Positions 18,207-26,975 of a stretch of DNA of 64,000 nucleotides are shown piece after piece. The notes under the pieces were generated by a model, which saw only the letters and a list, made by a program, of their open reading frames with translations, was not told the DNA's origin and did no database searches. Position numbers and translations under genes: made by a program. Positions within the stretch are counted from its first letter, which is position 1, and each line of letters begins with the position of its first letter. Source of the DNA: GCA-2731375 sp964590195 (GTDB lineage: Bacteria; Pseudomonadota; Alphaproteobacteria; GCA-2731375); assembly GCA_964590195.1 (NCBI GenBank), contig CAZPWJ010000020.1, positions 1-64,000 of the forward strand, written 5' to 3'.

Positions 18207-19703
18207 ATGAAAATCACCATCGCGGAAGCAAAATTACCCAAATCAGGCGCCCTGGTCGTCGGTGTTCTGAAAGGCGGCAAATTGCTCGCCACCGCCAAGG
18301 CCCTGGATAAGGCCTCCAAGGGCGCGATTAGCAAGGCGATCAAGGCATCTCGGTTCGAGGGCGGCAAGGGACAATGGCTCGATGTGCTTGCCCCCGCCGG
18401 TATCGGCGCCGACCGGGTATTGCTGGGCGGCCTGGGCGATGGCAAGAAAGTCGACCAACTGACGGTGGAGAATTTCGGCGGCAGCACCTGGCAGCGCCTG
18501 GGCAATTGCGGTCTGAAAAGTATCGCCATCGCCTGCGATCCCATTCCCGGCGCCAAGGTCAAGCTGGACATGGGCGCGGCGGCCATCGCCTATGGCGCCC
18601 GTCTGGCAAGTTACCGTTTCGACAAATACCGCACCACACTGAAGGCCAAGGACAAGCCCAGCGTGACCGCGCTGTCGGTGCTGGTCGATGGCCCGGCGGC
18701 GGCGCGCAAGCATTTCAAGGTTCTGGATGCCGTCGCCGACGGCGTCTTCATGACCCGCGACCTGGTCAGCGAGCCGGCCAATGTGCTCTATCCCGACAGC
18801 ATGGCGCGGCAGTGCAGGACCCTGTCCAAGCTAGGTGTCAAGGTCGAGGTGCTGAACGAGGCCCGCATGGAAAAGTTGGGCATGGGCGCCCTGCTGGGGG
18901 TCGGCCAGGGCAGCCGCCGGGAAAGCCGTCTGGTGGTGATGAGCTGGCAGGGCGCCGGCGCCAAGACGCAGCCGGTTGCTTTCGTGGGCAAGGGCGTGAC
19001 CTTTGACACCGGCGGCATCTCGTTGAAACCCGGTCCGGGCATGGAAATGATGAAGTGGGACATGGGCGGTGCCGGTACCGTTGTCGGCTTGATGAAGGCG
19101 CTGGCCGGGCGCAAGGCCAAGGTCAATGCCATCGGCGTTGTCGGCCTGGTGGAAAACATGCCTGACGGCAACGCGCAACGGCCCGGCGACATCGTGACGT
19201 CGATGTCCGGCCAGACCATCGAGATCCTGAATACGGATGCCGAGGGCCGCTTGGTTCTTGCCGATGCGCTCTGGTACACGCAAAAGCGCTTCAAGCCGCA
19301 ATTCATGGTCAATCTGGCGACCCTGACCGGGGCCATGATTATCGCCCTGGGTCACGAGAACGCCGGCCTGTTTTCCAACAACGATAAGCTGGCGCAGCAG
19401 TTGTACGATGCCGGCCAGGCCATGGACGAAGGCGTCTGGCGTCTGCCGCTTTCCGCCGCCTATGATAAGAAGATCAACTGCGCCATCGCCGATATGAAAA
19501 ACATCGGTGGCCGGGACGCGGGCTCCATCACCGCGGCGCAGTTCATGCAGCGTTTTGTCAATAAGGTGCCCTGGGCGCATCTGGATATCGCCGGCGTGGC
19601 CTGGGCCGACAAGAGCAAACCCACGGTGCCCAAGGGTGGAGCCGGCTGGGGCGTGCGCCTGTTGGACCATCTGGTGGCGCAGCATTACGAAGGCGGGAAA
19701 TAG
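18207..19703 (+). CDS. pepA: leucyl aminopeptidase (M17 family)
   Basis: PepA removes N-terminal residues from peptides and uses two metal ions. The 498-residue protein has the usual two-domain length. The catalytic C-terminal half contains KGVTFDTGGISLKPG near residue 262 and the family signature NTDAEGRLVLADAL near residue 342, which together supply the metal ligands and active-site lysine. The start has AGGGGACG upstream. holC follows after 21 nt, a common pepA-holC arrangement in proteobacteria. Confidence 0.96.
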   Translation: MKITIAEAKLPKSGALVVGVLKGGKLLATAKALDKASKGAISKAIKASRFEGGKGQWLDVLAPAGIGADRVLLGGLGDGKKVDQLTVENFGGSTWQRLGNCGLKSIAIACDPIPGAKVKLDMGAAAIAYGARLASYRFDKYRTTLKAKDKPSVTALSVLVDGPAAARKHFKVLDAVADGVFMTRDLVSEPANVLYPDSMARQCRTLSKLGVKVEVLNEARMEKLGMGALLGVGQGSRRESRLVVMSWQGAGAKTQPVAFVGKGVTFDTGGISLKPGPGMEMMKWDMGGAGTVVGLMKALAGRKAKVNAIGVVGLVENMPDGNAQRPGDIVTSMSGQTIEILNTDAEGRLVLADALWYTQKRFKPQFMVNLATLTGAMIIALGHENAGLFSNNDKLAQQLYDAGQAMDEGVWRLPLSAAYDKKINCAIADMKNIGGRDAGSITAAQFMQRFVNKVPWAHLDIAGVAWADKSKPTVPKGGAGWGVRLLDHLVAQHYEGGK

Positions 19704-19724
19704 CGTAAAACCAGGTTGGGCGCG

Positions 19725-20174
19725 ATGACCGATGTCGGCTTTTACCATCTGCTGCATTGGCCGCTTGAGCGCGCCTTGCCCAAGCTGCTGGAAAAGGCCC
19801 TGGAACGCGGCCATCGGGCTATCGTCCTGGCCGGTTCTAAACAGCGGGTGGAGGATCTGAATAGCGTCCTGTGGACCTATGAGGAGCGCTCCTGGCTGCC
19901 CCATGGCAGTGCCGGTGACGGTGAGCCATCGGAACAGCCGATATTTCTGACGGCGGACGATGAAAATCCCAACGGCGCCGATGTACTGGTCGCTGTCGAT
20001 GGCCGCGCGCCGGCCAGCACCGATGGCTTTGCCCGCATCGTCGACATTTTCGACGGCCGGGACGAAACCATGGTCGCCGCCGCCCGGCAACGCTGGCGCG
20101 CTTATCTGGACCAGGGTTTTGAGCTAACCTACTGGCAACAGACCGAGGCCGGTGGCTGGGAGAGGAAATCTTAA
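19725..20174 (+). CDS. holC: DNA polymerase III chi subunit
   Basis: HolC is an accessory clamp-loader subunit linking the replicase to single-strand-binding protein. The 149-residue protein starts MTDVGFYHLLHWPLERALP and has the conserved KLLEKALERGHRAIVLAGS and DLNSVLWTYEERSWLPHG stretches. Length and position directly behind pepA support the call. The ATG at 19725 starts at the conserved sequence. Confidence 0.9.
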   Translation: MTDVGFYHLLHWPLERALPKLLEKALERGHRAIVLAGSKQRVEDLNSVLWTYEERSWLPHGSAGDGEPSEQPIFLTADDENPNGADVLVAVDGRAPASTDGFARIVDIFDGRDETMVAAARQRWRAYLDQGFELTYWQQTEAGGWERKS

Positions 20175-20190
20175 AAAGGGAGGGCAAGCC

Positions 20191-20430
20191 ATGGATACGA
20201 ACAGAGTTGGACTTTTGTTGCAGCAAAAGGGTGCGACGCAGCCTTGTCACCGATGTGGCCAGTTAAGCTTTACTGTCTTGGACGGCTTCACGAAGTTTAT
20301 TTTGCAGCAGAATTTCAGGGACGGCGTGGAAGTCGAGGGCGCATCCGTTCCCGCGGTGAACGTGGCCTGCGGCAATTGCGGCGCGATAACGGCGCATGCT
20401 GTTGGCGCGCTGGGTTTGAAGTTGGATTAG
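20191..20430 (+). CDS. small protein with two Cys-x-x-Cys pairs, putative zinc ribbon
   Basis: The 79-residue protein has CHRC (Cys19, Cys22) and CGNC (Cys60, Cys63), separated by a stretch rich in beta-branched residues, which fits a zinc ribbon. AAAGGGAGGG precedes the ATG. It sits 16 nt behind holC and 23 nt ahead of an SDR. I do not recognise a named family. It may bind nucleic acid or a partner protein, which is inference from the fold alone. Confidence 0.65.
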   Translation: MDTNRVGLLLQQKGATQPCHRCGQLSFTVLDGFTKFILQQNFRDGVEVEGASVPAVNVACGNCGAITAHAVGALGLKLD

Positions 20431-20453
20431 TTTGGTTTTGAAAGGCTGGTAAC

Positions 20454-21323
20454 ATGAGTGGGCGTTTGCAGGACAAGGTCGCGGTGATAACGGGTGGGGC
20501 CAGCGGCATGGGACAGGCCACGGTATACCGTTTTCTGGCCGAGGGGGCCAAAGTGGTCATCGGCGATCTGAACGCCGAGACCGGCGCGGCGACCATGGCG
20601 GAGATCGAAAAGCAGGGTGCCGCCGACCGTGCCGTCTTCATGGTCACGGATGTCGCTGAAGAAGCGGATGTCGAAGCCCTGGTGACTTGCGCCAGCGATA
20701 AATTCGGCCGCCTGGACTGCATCTTTAACAATGCCGGCGTCGGCGGTGCCATCGGTCCAATCTCGGAAACCAGGGTGGAAGAATGGGATTTCACCTTCAA
20801 TGTTCTGGTGCGCAGCGTCTTTCTGGGCATGAAGCATGCGGCGCGGGTGCTGCAGGATCAGGGCGAGGGGGGCAGCATCATTTCCACCTCGTCCGTTGCC
20901 GGTCTGGGCGGCGGCGGCGGGCCGCATGCTTATTCGGCGGCCAAGGCGGCGGTAGCCAATCTGACCCGCGCGGTGTCGGGCGAACTGGCCAATTACCGCA
21001 TCCGCGTCAACGCTATTGCGCCGGGGGTGATCACGACGCCGCTGTTCCATGCCGGCCGCGCGGAAAAAGCCGAGGCATTGGCGACGCGGATCGTGCCGTG
21101 GCCGCGCCTGGGAACGGGCGAGGATATCGCGGCCATGGCGGTTTATTTGGCTTCGGACGAATCCGAGTATGTCACCGGCCAGAACATGGTGGTGGACGGC
21201 GGCGTCACGGCGGCGGGGCCGAATTTATGGGGTTACGGCCCGGACAGCCCCATCCTGCGCAAATCCGGCGTCACCCACGGCAGTACCGGAGTGGACAACG
21301 ATATTCGGGATGTCGAGGGTTAG
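20454..21323 (+). CDS. short-chain dehydrogenase/reductase
   Basis: The 289-residue protein has the classical SDR features: the cofactor motif GGASGMGQAT near the N-terminus, NNAGVGG, the catalytic serine region SIISTSSVAG, and the catalytic pair in YSAAKAAV. The C-terminal VVDGGVTAAGPN is also typical. It is somewhat longer than usual because of a polar tail. The substrate is unknown. It is convergent with the amidohydrolase gene 10 nt away. Confidence 0.87.
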   Translation: MSGRLQDKVAVITGGASGMGQATVYRFLAEGAKVVIGDLNAETGAATMAEIEKQGAADRAVFMVTDVAEEADVEALVTCASDKFGRLDCIFNNAGVGGAIGPISETRVEEWDFTFNVLVRSVFLGMKHAARVLQDQGEGGSIISTSSVAGLGGGGGPHAYSAAKAAVANLTRAVSGELANYRIRVNAIAPGVITTPLFHAGRAEKAEALATRIVPWPRLGTGEDIAAMAVYLASDESEYVTGQNMVVDGGVTAAGPNLWGYGPDSPILRKSGVTHGSTGVDNDIRDVEG

Positions 21324-21333
21324 CGCACATTTA

Positions 21334-22236
21334 CTAAAGGCCATAGGTTTCGGCGGCGTTGTCATGAAACAGCTGGCGCCGGTCGCTGTCCGACAGATCT
21401 TCCGTGATCTCCAGGAAACCATTGAAGATAGTGGCGAAGCTGCCGACCATACGGTCGACCGGAAAGTTCGAGGCGAACATGCAGCGCCCAACGCCAAAGA
21501 TGCGGATCACGTCGCGCACCACGCCCCGTTGACGATCGACGCTCCAGGCATGGCCGGCCTCGCCGATGCCCGAAATCTTGACCTTTACATTCGGCTGTTC
21601 GGCCAATTCCAACATGCCGGCCCGCCAGGCGCTGAGGCCCAATGCCGAACGATCTTCGGGCACGCCGGCATGGTTTAAGACGATTGGGATCTCCGGGAAG
21701 TCCCGCGCCAGGGCAGCGGCCTCGCTCAGATGCCAATAGCGGGTCTGCAATTCATAGTGCAGGCCGTATTTGGCCAGCAGGCCATAGCCGGCCCGCCAGA
21801 TGGGATCGGACATGGAGCCAGGCAGCCCTTTCTGCATTTGCTCCGGGCTGTGTGTGACGGCGGGTTTCTGCCGCACCGCGCGAACCAGGGGAAAGGCGGC
21901 ATGGCCGGCGAGGATGTCGTGGATGTCGTCGCGGGCGAACCAGGCCTGGCCGATGATGGCGCTGGGCAGTCCCTCGGCCTCGGCCAGATCATGCAGCCAG
22001 CGGGTTTCGCCAACTGGATCATCGGTCCGCCATTCCGCCTCCATATGCACGCTGCTCACGATATCGAATGCCGCCGTGTCCTGGCGATAGTCGCCGGGAA
22101 GGTAGTCCCGCAGCAATGGCGTCACTGGGCCATAGCGGTGGGGTGCGGCGTTGCCATCTTCCAGCCAGGGGTAGTTGCCCTGGCCCAGGCGCCAGAAATG
22201 CTGATGGCAATCAATAATGGGAAAAGCCTCGGTCAA
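21334..22236 (-). CDS. amidohydrolase-2 family TIM-barrel hydrolase
   Basis: The 300-residue protein begins FPIIDCHQHFWRLGQGNYPWL, the start of amidohydrolase-2/L-fuconolactonase-like hydrolases, with the His-x-His metal site as HQH. Further conserved parts are PIVLNHAGVPED and MFASNFPVDRM near the C-terminus. Lactonase or decarboxylase roles are typical of the family. The start is TTG at 22236, overlapping the DUF1491 stop by 3 nt, so the two are probably translationally coupled. Confidence 0.82.
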   Translation of the reverse strand: MTEAFPIIDCHQHFWRLGQGNYPWLEDGNAAPHRYGPVTPLLRDYLPGDYRQDTAAFDIVSSVHMEAEWRTDDPVGETRWLHDLAEAEGLPSAIIGQAWFARDDIHDILAGHAAFPLVRAVRQKPAVTHSPEQMQKGLPGSMSDPIWRAGYGLLAKYGLHYELQTRYWHLSEAAALARDFPEIPIVLNHAGVPEDRSALGLSAWRAGMLELAEQPNVKVKISGIGEAGHAWSVDRQRGVVRDVIRIFGVGRCMFASNFPVDRMVGSFATIFNGFLEITEDLSDSDRRQLFHDNAAETYGL

Positions 22237-22607
22237 TCCAGAATATCCTCTAGCAAGTGGCGGCCTTCACGGTCCTCGATCTCCAGCACCCAAAGATCAG
22301 GATCCATATTCAGCTGCCGGGCGATATAGGCATCGGCGTCCGTTTCGGGAACCAGGCCGCCGGCCTGATCATCGCCCCGATCATCGCCCAGGGCCCGGCG
22401 CCACTTGCGGCCGCCATCCAGATTACTGCTGTCCATGGAGGAGGCGGGTGCCAGCACCATGCAGCCGGGTCCCAGGTGATTGACTTTGATGAATATGGCG
22501 CCGGCGGTGTTGTCGCCGCGCCGCACCACCATGGCCGGAATGGCGTGCAGACCGCACTTGCGGATATGCGACTTGACCCACAATTCGGCGGTAACGCGCG
22601 GCTGCAT
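22233..22607 (-). CDS. DUF1491 family protein
   Basis: This 124-residue protein matches the alphaproteobacterial DUF1491 pattern: VTAELWVKSHIRKCG, then AMVVRRGDNTAGAIFIKVN and a C-terminal DPDLWVLEIEDREGRH. The family has no known function. The ATG at 22607 is chosen just downstream of the tag stop; a TTG at 22640 would extend it by 11 residues into tag. It lies in a leftward group ygfZ-tag-DUF1491-amidohydrolase with overlapping or near-touching genes. Confidence 0.78.
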   Translation of the reverse strand: MQPRVTAELWVKSHIRKCGLHAIPAMVVRRGDNTAGAIFIKVNHLGPGCMVLAPASSMDSSNLDGGRKWRRALGDDRGDDQAGGLVPETDADAYIARQLNMDPDLWVLEIEDREGRHLLEDILD

Positions 22608-22615
22608 CGGCTGTG

Positions 22616-23203
22616 TCAGACCTGGCCGTGGCGGTGGCAATCAACCACATGATCGTTGGCCATGCCCACCGCCTCCATGAAGGCATAACAGATGGTCGGG
22701 CCGCAGAATTTGAAGCCGCGCTTTTTCAGATCCTTCGACATGGCGTCACCCTCGGGGCTGGTGGTGGGTATTTCGCCCATCCCCCGCGCCTGGGTCACCA
22801 TGGGTTGGCCATCGACGAAAGACCACAAATAGTCGGCAAACGCCCCCTTGCCCGCGCCCATGATATCCAGCCACAGTTTCGCGCCGGCGATGGTGCCCAT
22901 GATCTTCGCCCGGTTGCGCACGATGCCCGCATCGGCCATCAAGGCCTCGATCTTGGCATCGTCATAGGCGGCGATCAGTTCGGGTTCAAAGCCATCAAAA
23001 GCGGCGCGGAAATTGTCCCGCTTGCGCAATATGGTGATCCAGGACAGGCCGGCCTGGAAACCATCCAGGATCAATTTTTCGAACAGGGCGCGGTCGTCCC
23101 ATTCGGGTACACCCCATTCCTGATCATGATAGGCGATATAGACCGGGTCCTTGTCGCCGCACCAGGCGCAGCGGATCAAGCCGTCTTCGTGGCGGATTGT
23201 CAT
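22616..23203 (-). CDS. tag: DNA-3-methyladenine glycosylase I
   Basis: Tag removes 3-methyladenine from alkylated DNA. The 195-residue protein has the diagnostic start RCAWCGDKDPVYIAYHDQEW and the ILRKRDNFRAAFDGF segment. The C-terminal NDHVVDCHRHGQV supplies the His and Cys zinc ligands that pair with the N-terminal Cys and His. It overlaps the end of ygfZ by 4 nt, so translational coupling is likely. Confidence 0.94.
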   Translation of the reverse strand: MTIRHEDGLIRCAWCGDKDPVYIAYHDQEWGVPEWDDRALFEKLILDGFQAGLSWITILRKRDNFRAAFDGFEPELIAAYDDAKIEALMADAGIVRNRAKIMGTIAGAKLWLDIMGAGKGAFADYLWSFVDGQPMVTQARGMGEIPTTSPEGDAMSKDLKKRGFKFCGPTICYAFMEAVGMANDHVVDCHRHGQV

Positions 23204-24111
23204 GCTTCTGCCTCCGGCAATTCGAAATCGGCCCAGTCGGGCAGGCGCGGCGCTACCGACGCCTCCCCCGCGCTCAAGGTCTGCTCCAGGCCGCCCGACT
23301 CCGCCAGACGGTCCAATCTGACCAGGGCCAGGCCGCGGTCATTCTGCCCGGAGCGCATATTGCCGACCTCCCGCTCGCCCGCCATCAGGGGCGTGTCGGG
23401 GCCGGGTACCGGGCCGTCAATATGCACGGGTAATAGACGTTTGCGCACCAGGGCGCGGTATTTCGTGCGCGCGGTCAATTCCTGGCCCACGAAACAGCCT
23501 TTGTCGAAATCGACGCCGTGCAAGGCCTCGAAATTGCTTTCCAGCATCAGGGACTTGTCCACCACCAGATCCTTGGTGCTGTCGGGTAAGGCCAGGCCAA
23601 GACGGAAATAATCGTAATCCGCGGCCTCCGTCAGATCAAAGCCCGCCGCGGCCAACAGCGGCCCGGCTTGGCCGTCTGGCGCGATGATCCGCGCCCCGGC
23701 GCCGTCCAGGCGCGGGTCCAGAAAGGCCACGCCATCGCCGAACGCCTTGGCCGCGCCAAGGCCGGCCAGAGCAAGCGCGCTGTTTGTGCCCGGACCAAAG
23801 GCGGCGTGAACCTCCCACGCCATGGTTTCAATCGTTACATCGGCGCGCAGGCGGTACATATTCAGCCGCTTGGCCAATGTTTCCAGGCGGCCGGCCTCCG
23901 TCTCCAGCAACAGATCGCCGCCTTGGAGGCAGAGGAAAAAATCAAACAGATACTTGCCCTGCGGCGTTAGCAGCGCGCCATAGGCCGCCCGTTCCGGCGA
24001 CAGGCTGTCCAGATCGCGGGTAATCAGCGCCTGCAGGAACGAATGCGCATCCGCTCCCGACAAACGCAGCACGCCGCGCCCAGGTAATAGACAATAATTT
24101 GCTTCCATCAT
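23200..24111 (-). CDS. ygfZ: folate-binding YgfZ/GcvT-like protein
   Basis: YgfZ-type proteins bind tetrahydrofolate and support iron-sulfur cluster enzymes such as MiaB. The 303-residue protein contains the diagnostic motif DKGCFVGQELTART near residue 195 and the GcvT-like start RGVLRLSGADAHSFLQALIT. The ATG at 24111 is chosen with GTGGGG about six nt upstream; a GTG at 24117 is the alternative. It is divergent from a glycosyltransferase cluster. Confidence 0.88.
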   Translation of the reverse strand: MMEANYCLLPGRGVLRLSGADAHSFLQALITRDLDSLSPERAAYGALLTPQGKYLFDFFLCLQGGDLLLETEAGRLETLAKRLNMYRLRADVTIETMAWEVHAAFGPGTNSALALAGLGAAKAFGDGVAFLDPRLDGAGARIIAPDGQAGPLLAAAGFDLTEAADYDYFRLGLALPDSTKDLVVDKSLMLESNFEALHGVDFDKGCFVGQELTARTKYRALVRKRLLPVHIDGPVPGPDTPLMAGEREVGNMRSGQNDRGLALVRLDRLAESGGLEQTLSAGEASVAPRLPDWADFELPEAEA

Positions 24112-24209
24112 TCGCACCCCACTGGTTATACATGCACCTTGTCATGCGGCCTTGGCAAGGCCTCATGCGCGCCCCTTAAACCAAGCCAAAGGGACCCGCC
24201 GCCGCGGCG

Positions 24210-25175
24210 ATGAAAATCCTGTTTATCTCCCATAACCGCCTTGGCGATGCCGTCCTCTCAACCGGACTGCTGGCCCATTTGGCGCGCGCCTATCCAGGCG
24301 CCCAGGTGACCGTCGCCTGTGGGCCTGCTCCCGCACCCCTTTTGGCGCTGGCGCCCAACGTGGTCGGGGTGGTTGTAATGGAAAAGGCGCCCCTGGCCGG
24401 GCATTGGCGCCGCCTGTGGCGGCGAGTGGTCGGACAGCGTTGGGATTTGGTGGTCGATCTGCGCGCCTCGTTGCTGGCCTGGCTGCTATGGGCCGGGCAG
24501 CGCAAGGTTTTGCGCCCCAATGCGGTCAGTCTGCACCGGGTACGCCACGTGGCGGGTGTTCTCGGCCTGGCGGAGCAGCCGCCTGAACCCGAATTGTGGC
24601 TGCGCCCGGAACACGAGCAGGCGGCGGCAGGGCATCTGCCGGCGGGCGGTCCGATTCTGGCCCTGGGCCCCACGGCCAATTGGGGCGGTAAGCAGTGGCC
24701 CATGGACCGCTTCTTGCAATTGGCCCAGCGCCTGACCGGTCCCGACGGCCTGTTGCCGGGCGCCCGTGTGGCGGTGTTCGGCGCGCCGAATGAACGGGCG
24801 GCGGCACAGCCGCTGTTGGATGGACTGCCTGGCGAACAACTGATTGACCTGATCGGCCGGATCGACCTGCCGGAGGTGTTGGCCTGTTTGGGGCGCGGCG
24901 ATCTTTTTATCGGAAACGATTCGGGCCTGATGCACATGGCCGCCGCCGCCGGCATTCCAACCCTGGGTCTGTTTGGTCCCAGCCGCGAGGAATTGTACGG
25001 CCCCTGGGGCGGCAAGGCGGCCTCGGTGCGGACCGATCTTGGCTTTGACGACATTCGCAACGATCCGGCATACGATTACCACAGCCAGGATAGTTGGATG
25101 GATACATTGTCGGTTGAAAAGGTGGAAACGGCGGCGCGCGCCCTGTTGACGAAAATTGGCGAGACGGCGGGATGA
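24210..25175 (+). CDS. glycosyltransferase family 9 (heptosyltransferase-like)
   Basis: The 321-residue protein begins MKILFISHNRLGDAVLSTGL and has the C-terminal IGNDSGLMHMAAAAGIPTLG motif, both typical of GT9 LPS heptosyltransferases, which transfer heptose from ADP-heptose to the LPS core. It opens a rightward cluster GT9-GT2-GT4-asnB and overlaps the GT2 gene by 4 nt. The actual sugar and acceptor are inference. Confidence 0.88.
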   Translation: MKILFISHNRLGDAVLSTGLLAHLARAYPGAQVTVACGPAPAPLLALAPNVVGVVVMEKAPLAGHWRRLWRRVVGQRWDLVVDLRASLLAWLLWAGQRKVLRPNAVSLHRVRHVAGVLGLAEQPPEPELWLRPEHEQAAAGHLPAGGPILALGPTANWGGKQWPMDRFLQLAQRLTGPDGLLPGARVAVFGAPNERAAAQPLLDGLPGEQLIDLIGRIDLPEVLACLGRGDLFIGNDSGLMHMAAAAGIPTLGLFGPSREELYGPWGGKAASVRTDLGFDDIRNDPAYDYHSQDSWMDTLSVEKVETAARALLTKIGETAG

Positions 25176-25927
25176 CCGAAGCTGTCCTTTCCGCGCTGGT
25201 CGTTGCCCATAATGAAGAGGCGCAGTTGGCCGATTGCCTGGCGCGATTGGATTTCGCCGACGAGCTGGTAGTGGTGCTGGACAAGTGTACCGACGGCAGT
25301 AAGGCCATTGCCGAGAAATTTAACGCTGTCTTGGTGGAAGGGGCCTGGGAGATAGAAGGCCATCGCCGCAACGAGGGCCTGGATGCCTGCCGTGGCGCCT
25401 GGATTCTGGAGGTGGATGCGGACGAACGGGCCGACGCGGCGTTGGGCGCCGAAATCCGCGCTGCCATCGACGGCCTGTCGGACGGTTATTTTCTGTTGCC
25501 CTTCGATAACTACATCGGCGAGCGTCTGGTGCGCCATGGCTGGGGTGCTTCATGGGGGGTCTCGGCGGCGCCGCGCCTGTCGGCCAGAGGGGCCAAGCGC
25601 TGGGGCGATCAACGTATTCATCCGTCCCTCCGCCTGACTGGACCGCGCCGTTGGCTGACGACACCGATCCGCCATAATGTAGACAAGGATATTTCCGATA
25701 TGTTGCGGCGCCTGGACCGCTATAGCAGCGCCCGGGCGGCTGATCTGCGGGCTTCGGGCGATATCGGCAGTTTGGCCAGCAACATCAGGCGAATGTTTTC
25801 ACGCTTCGCCAAATGCTATCTCTCCCGCAAGGGTTACCGCGAAGGCGCCCATGGTTTTCTGATCGCCTTGATGGCCGGGTTGTACCCGGTCCTTTCGCAT
25901 CTCAAGGCCAGGTTAGAGAAAGAGTAG
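25172..25927 (+). CDS. glycosyltransferase family 2 (LPS core type)
   Basis: The 251-residue protein has the GT-A start LSALVVAHNEEAQLADCLAR, the LVVVLDKCTDGS element and the metal-binding EVDADER motif near residue 90. Length and features resemble KdtX/WaaE-like enzymes that add a sugar to the inner LPS core. It overlaps the GT9 gene and is 4 nt ahead of the GT4 gene. Confidence 0.85.
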   Translation: MTEAVLSALVVAHNEEAQLADCLARLDFADELVVVLDKCTDGSKAIAEKFNAVLVEGAWEIEGHRRNEGLDACRGAWILEVDADERADAALGAEIRAAIDGLSDGYFLLPFDNYIGERLVRHGWGASWGVSAAPRLSARGAKRWGDQRIHPSLRLTGPRRWLTTPIRHNVDKDISDMLRRLDRYSSARAADLRASGDIGSLASNIRRMFSRFAKCYLSRKGYREGAHGFLIALMAGLYPVLSHLKARLEKE

Positions 25928-25931
25928 AATA

Positions 25932-26975
25932 ATGCGGGTAATGCAATGTATGGCGGGGGCCCGGCACGGCGGGGCGGAGGCGTTTTTTACCCGTCTGGTT
26001 CTGGCCCTGCACCGTGCCGGCCTGGACCAGCGGGTGGTGTTGCGGGGGGACGCGAACCGTGAGAGGCAATTGGCGGATGGCGGCATTGCGGCGGTGACCC
26101 TGCCCTTTGGCGGCAAGCTGGATATTTCCACCCGGCTTGGCCTGCGCCGCGAGCTGCGCCGCTATGAGCCCGATGTGGTGTTGAGCTGGATGAGCCGGGC
26201 CGCCTCGTTCTGTCCCAAACCGGCGGGGCGGTTCGTGCATTGCGCCCGCCTCGGCGGTTACTACGACCTGAAATATTACCGCAACTGCGATCATCTGATC
26301 GGCAATACCAAAGGCATCGTCAGCTACCTGAAGGAGCATGGCTGGCCGGAGGAGCGGGCGCATTACCTGCCGAATTTCGTCTCCGCCGCGACCGTGGCGC
26401 CGGCCTCGCGCCGGGAGCTTTCCACGCCGGATGACGCGGCTGTGGTGCTGGCCCTGGGACGGCTGCACCAGAACAAGGCGTTCGATGTCCTGATCCAGGC
26501 CATGCGGCGGCTGCCGGATGTATATTTGTGGCTGGCGGGCCAGGGACCGCTGGAGGCCGAGTTGCGTAAACAGGCTGTGCATTTAGGTGTCGCGCCGCGT
26601 ATCCGTTTTCTGGGCTGGCAGGAAGATCCTGGGCCGTTCTACGCCGCCGCCGACATGGTTGCCTGCCCATCGCGGGCCGAGCCGTTGGGCAATGTGGTGT
26701 TGGAGGCCTGGGCCCGCCATCGGCCCATTGTCGCCGCCGCCGCCGCCGGGCCGGTGGAACTTATCCGGGATGGCGAAAACGGTTTGTTGACGCCCATTGA
26801 CGATGCCGAGGCTTTGGCCGCCACCATCAACCGGGTGCTGGCCAGCCGGGATACCGCATTGGCCCTGGCCCAGGCCGGGCATGACGATTATCTGGCGGAT
26901 TATAGCGAGGCGGTGGTGGTGCAGCGCTATCTGGATTTTTTCGCCAAGGTGGCAGGTGACGGAGTGAGCGGCTGA
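25932..26975 (+). CDS. glycosyltransferase family 4
   Basis: The 347-residue GT-B enzyme starts MRVMQCMAGARHGGAEAFF and has the C-terminal nucleotide-sugar binding region with ACPSRAEPLGNVVLEAWA, the Glu-x7-Glu type motif of GT4. LALGRLHQNKAFDVLIQAM marks the start of the second Rossmann domain. It overlaps asnB by one base (TGATG). It probably acts on LPS core or another surface glycan. Confidence 0.88.
   Translation: MRVMQCMAGARHGGAEAFFTRLVLALHRAGLDQRVVLRGDANRERQLADGGIAAVTLPFGGKLDISTRLGLRRELRRYEPDVVLSWMSRAASFCPKPAGRFVHCARLGGYYDLKYYRNCDHLIGNTKGIVSYLKEHGWPEERAHYLPNFVSAATVAPASRRELSTPDDAAVVLALGRLHQNKAFDVLIQAMRRLPDVYLWLAGQGPLEAELRKQAVHLGVAPRIRFLGWQEDPGPFYAAADMVACPSRAEPLGNVVLEAWARHRPIVAAAAAGPVELIRDGENGLLTPIDDAEALAATINRVLASRDTALALAQAGHDDYLADYSEAVVVQRYLDFFAKVAGDGVSG

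Noticed and set aside
18831..20090. 419-codon minus-strand frame opposite pepA and holC
   Set aside because: It covers two well-supported genes and lacks any recognised motif.
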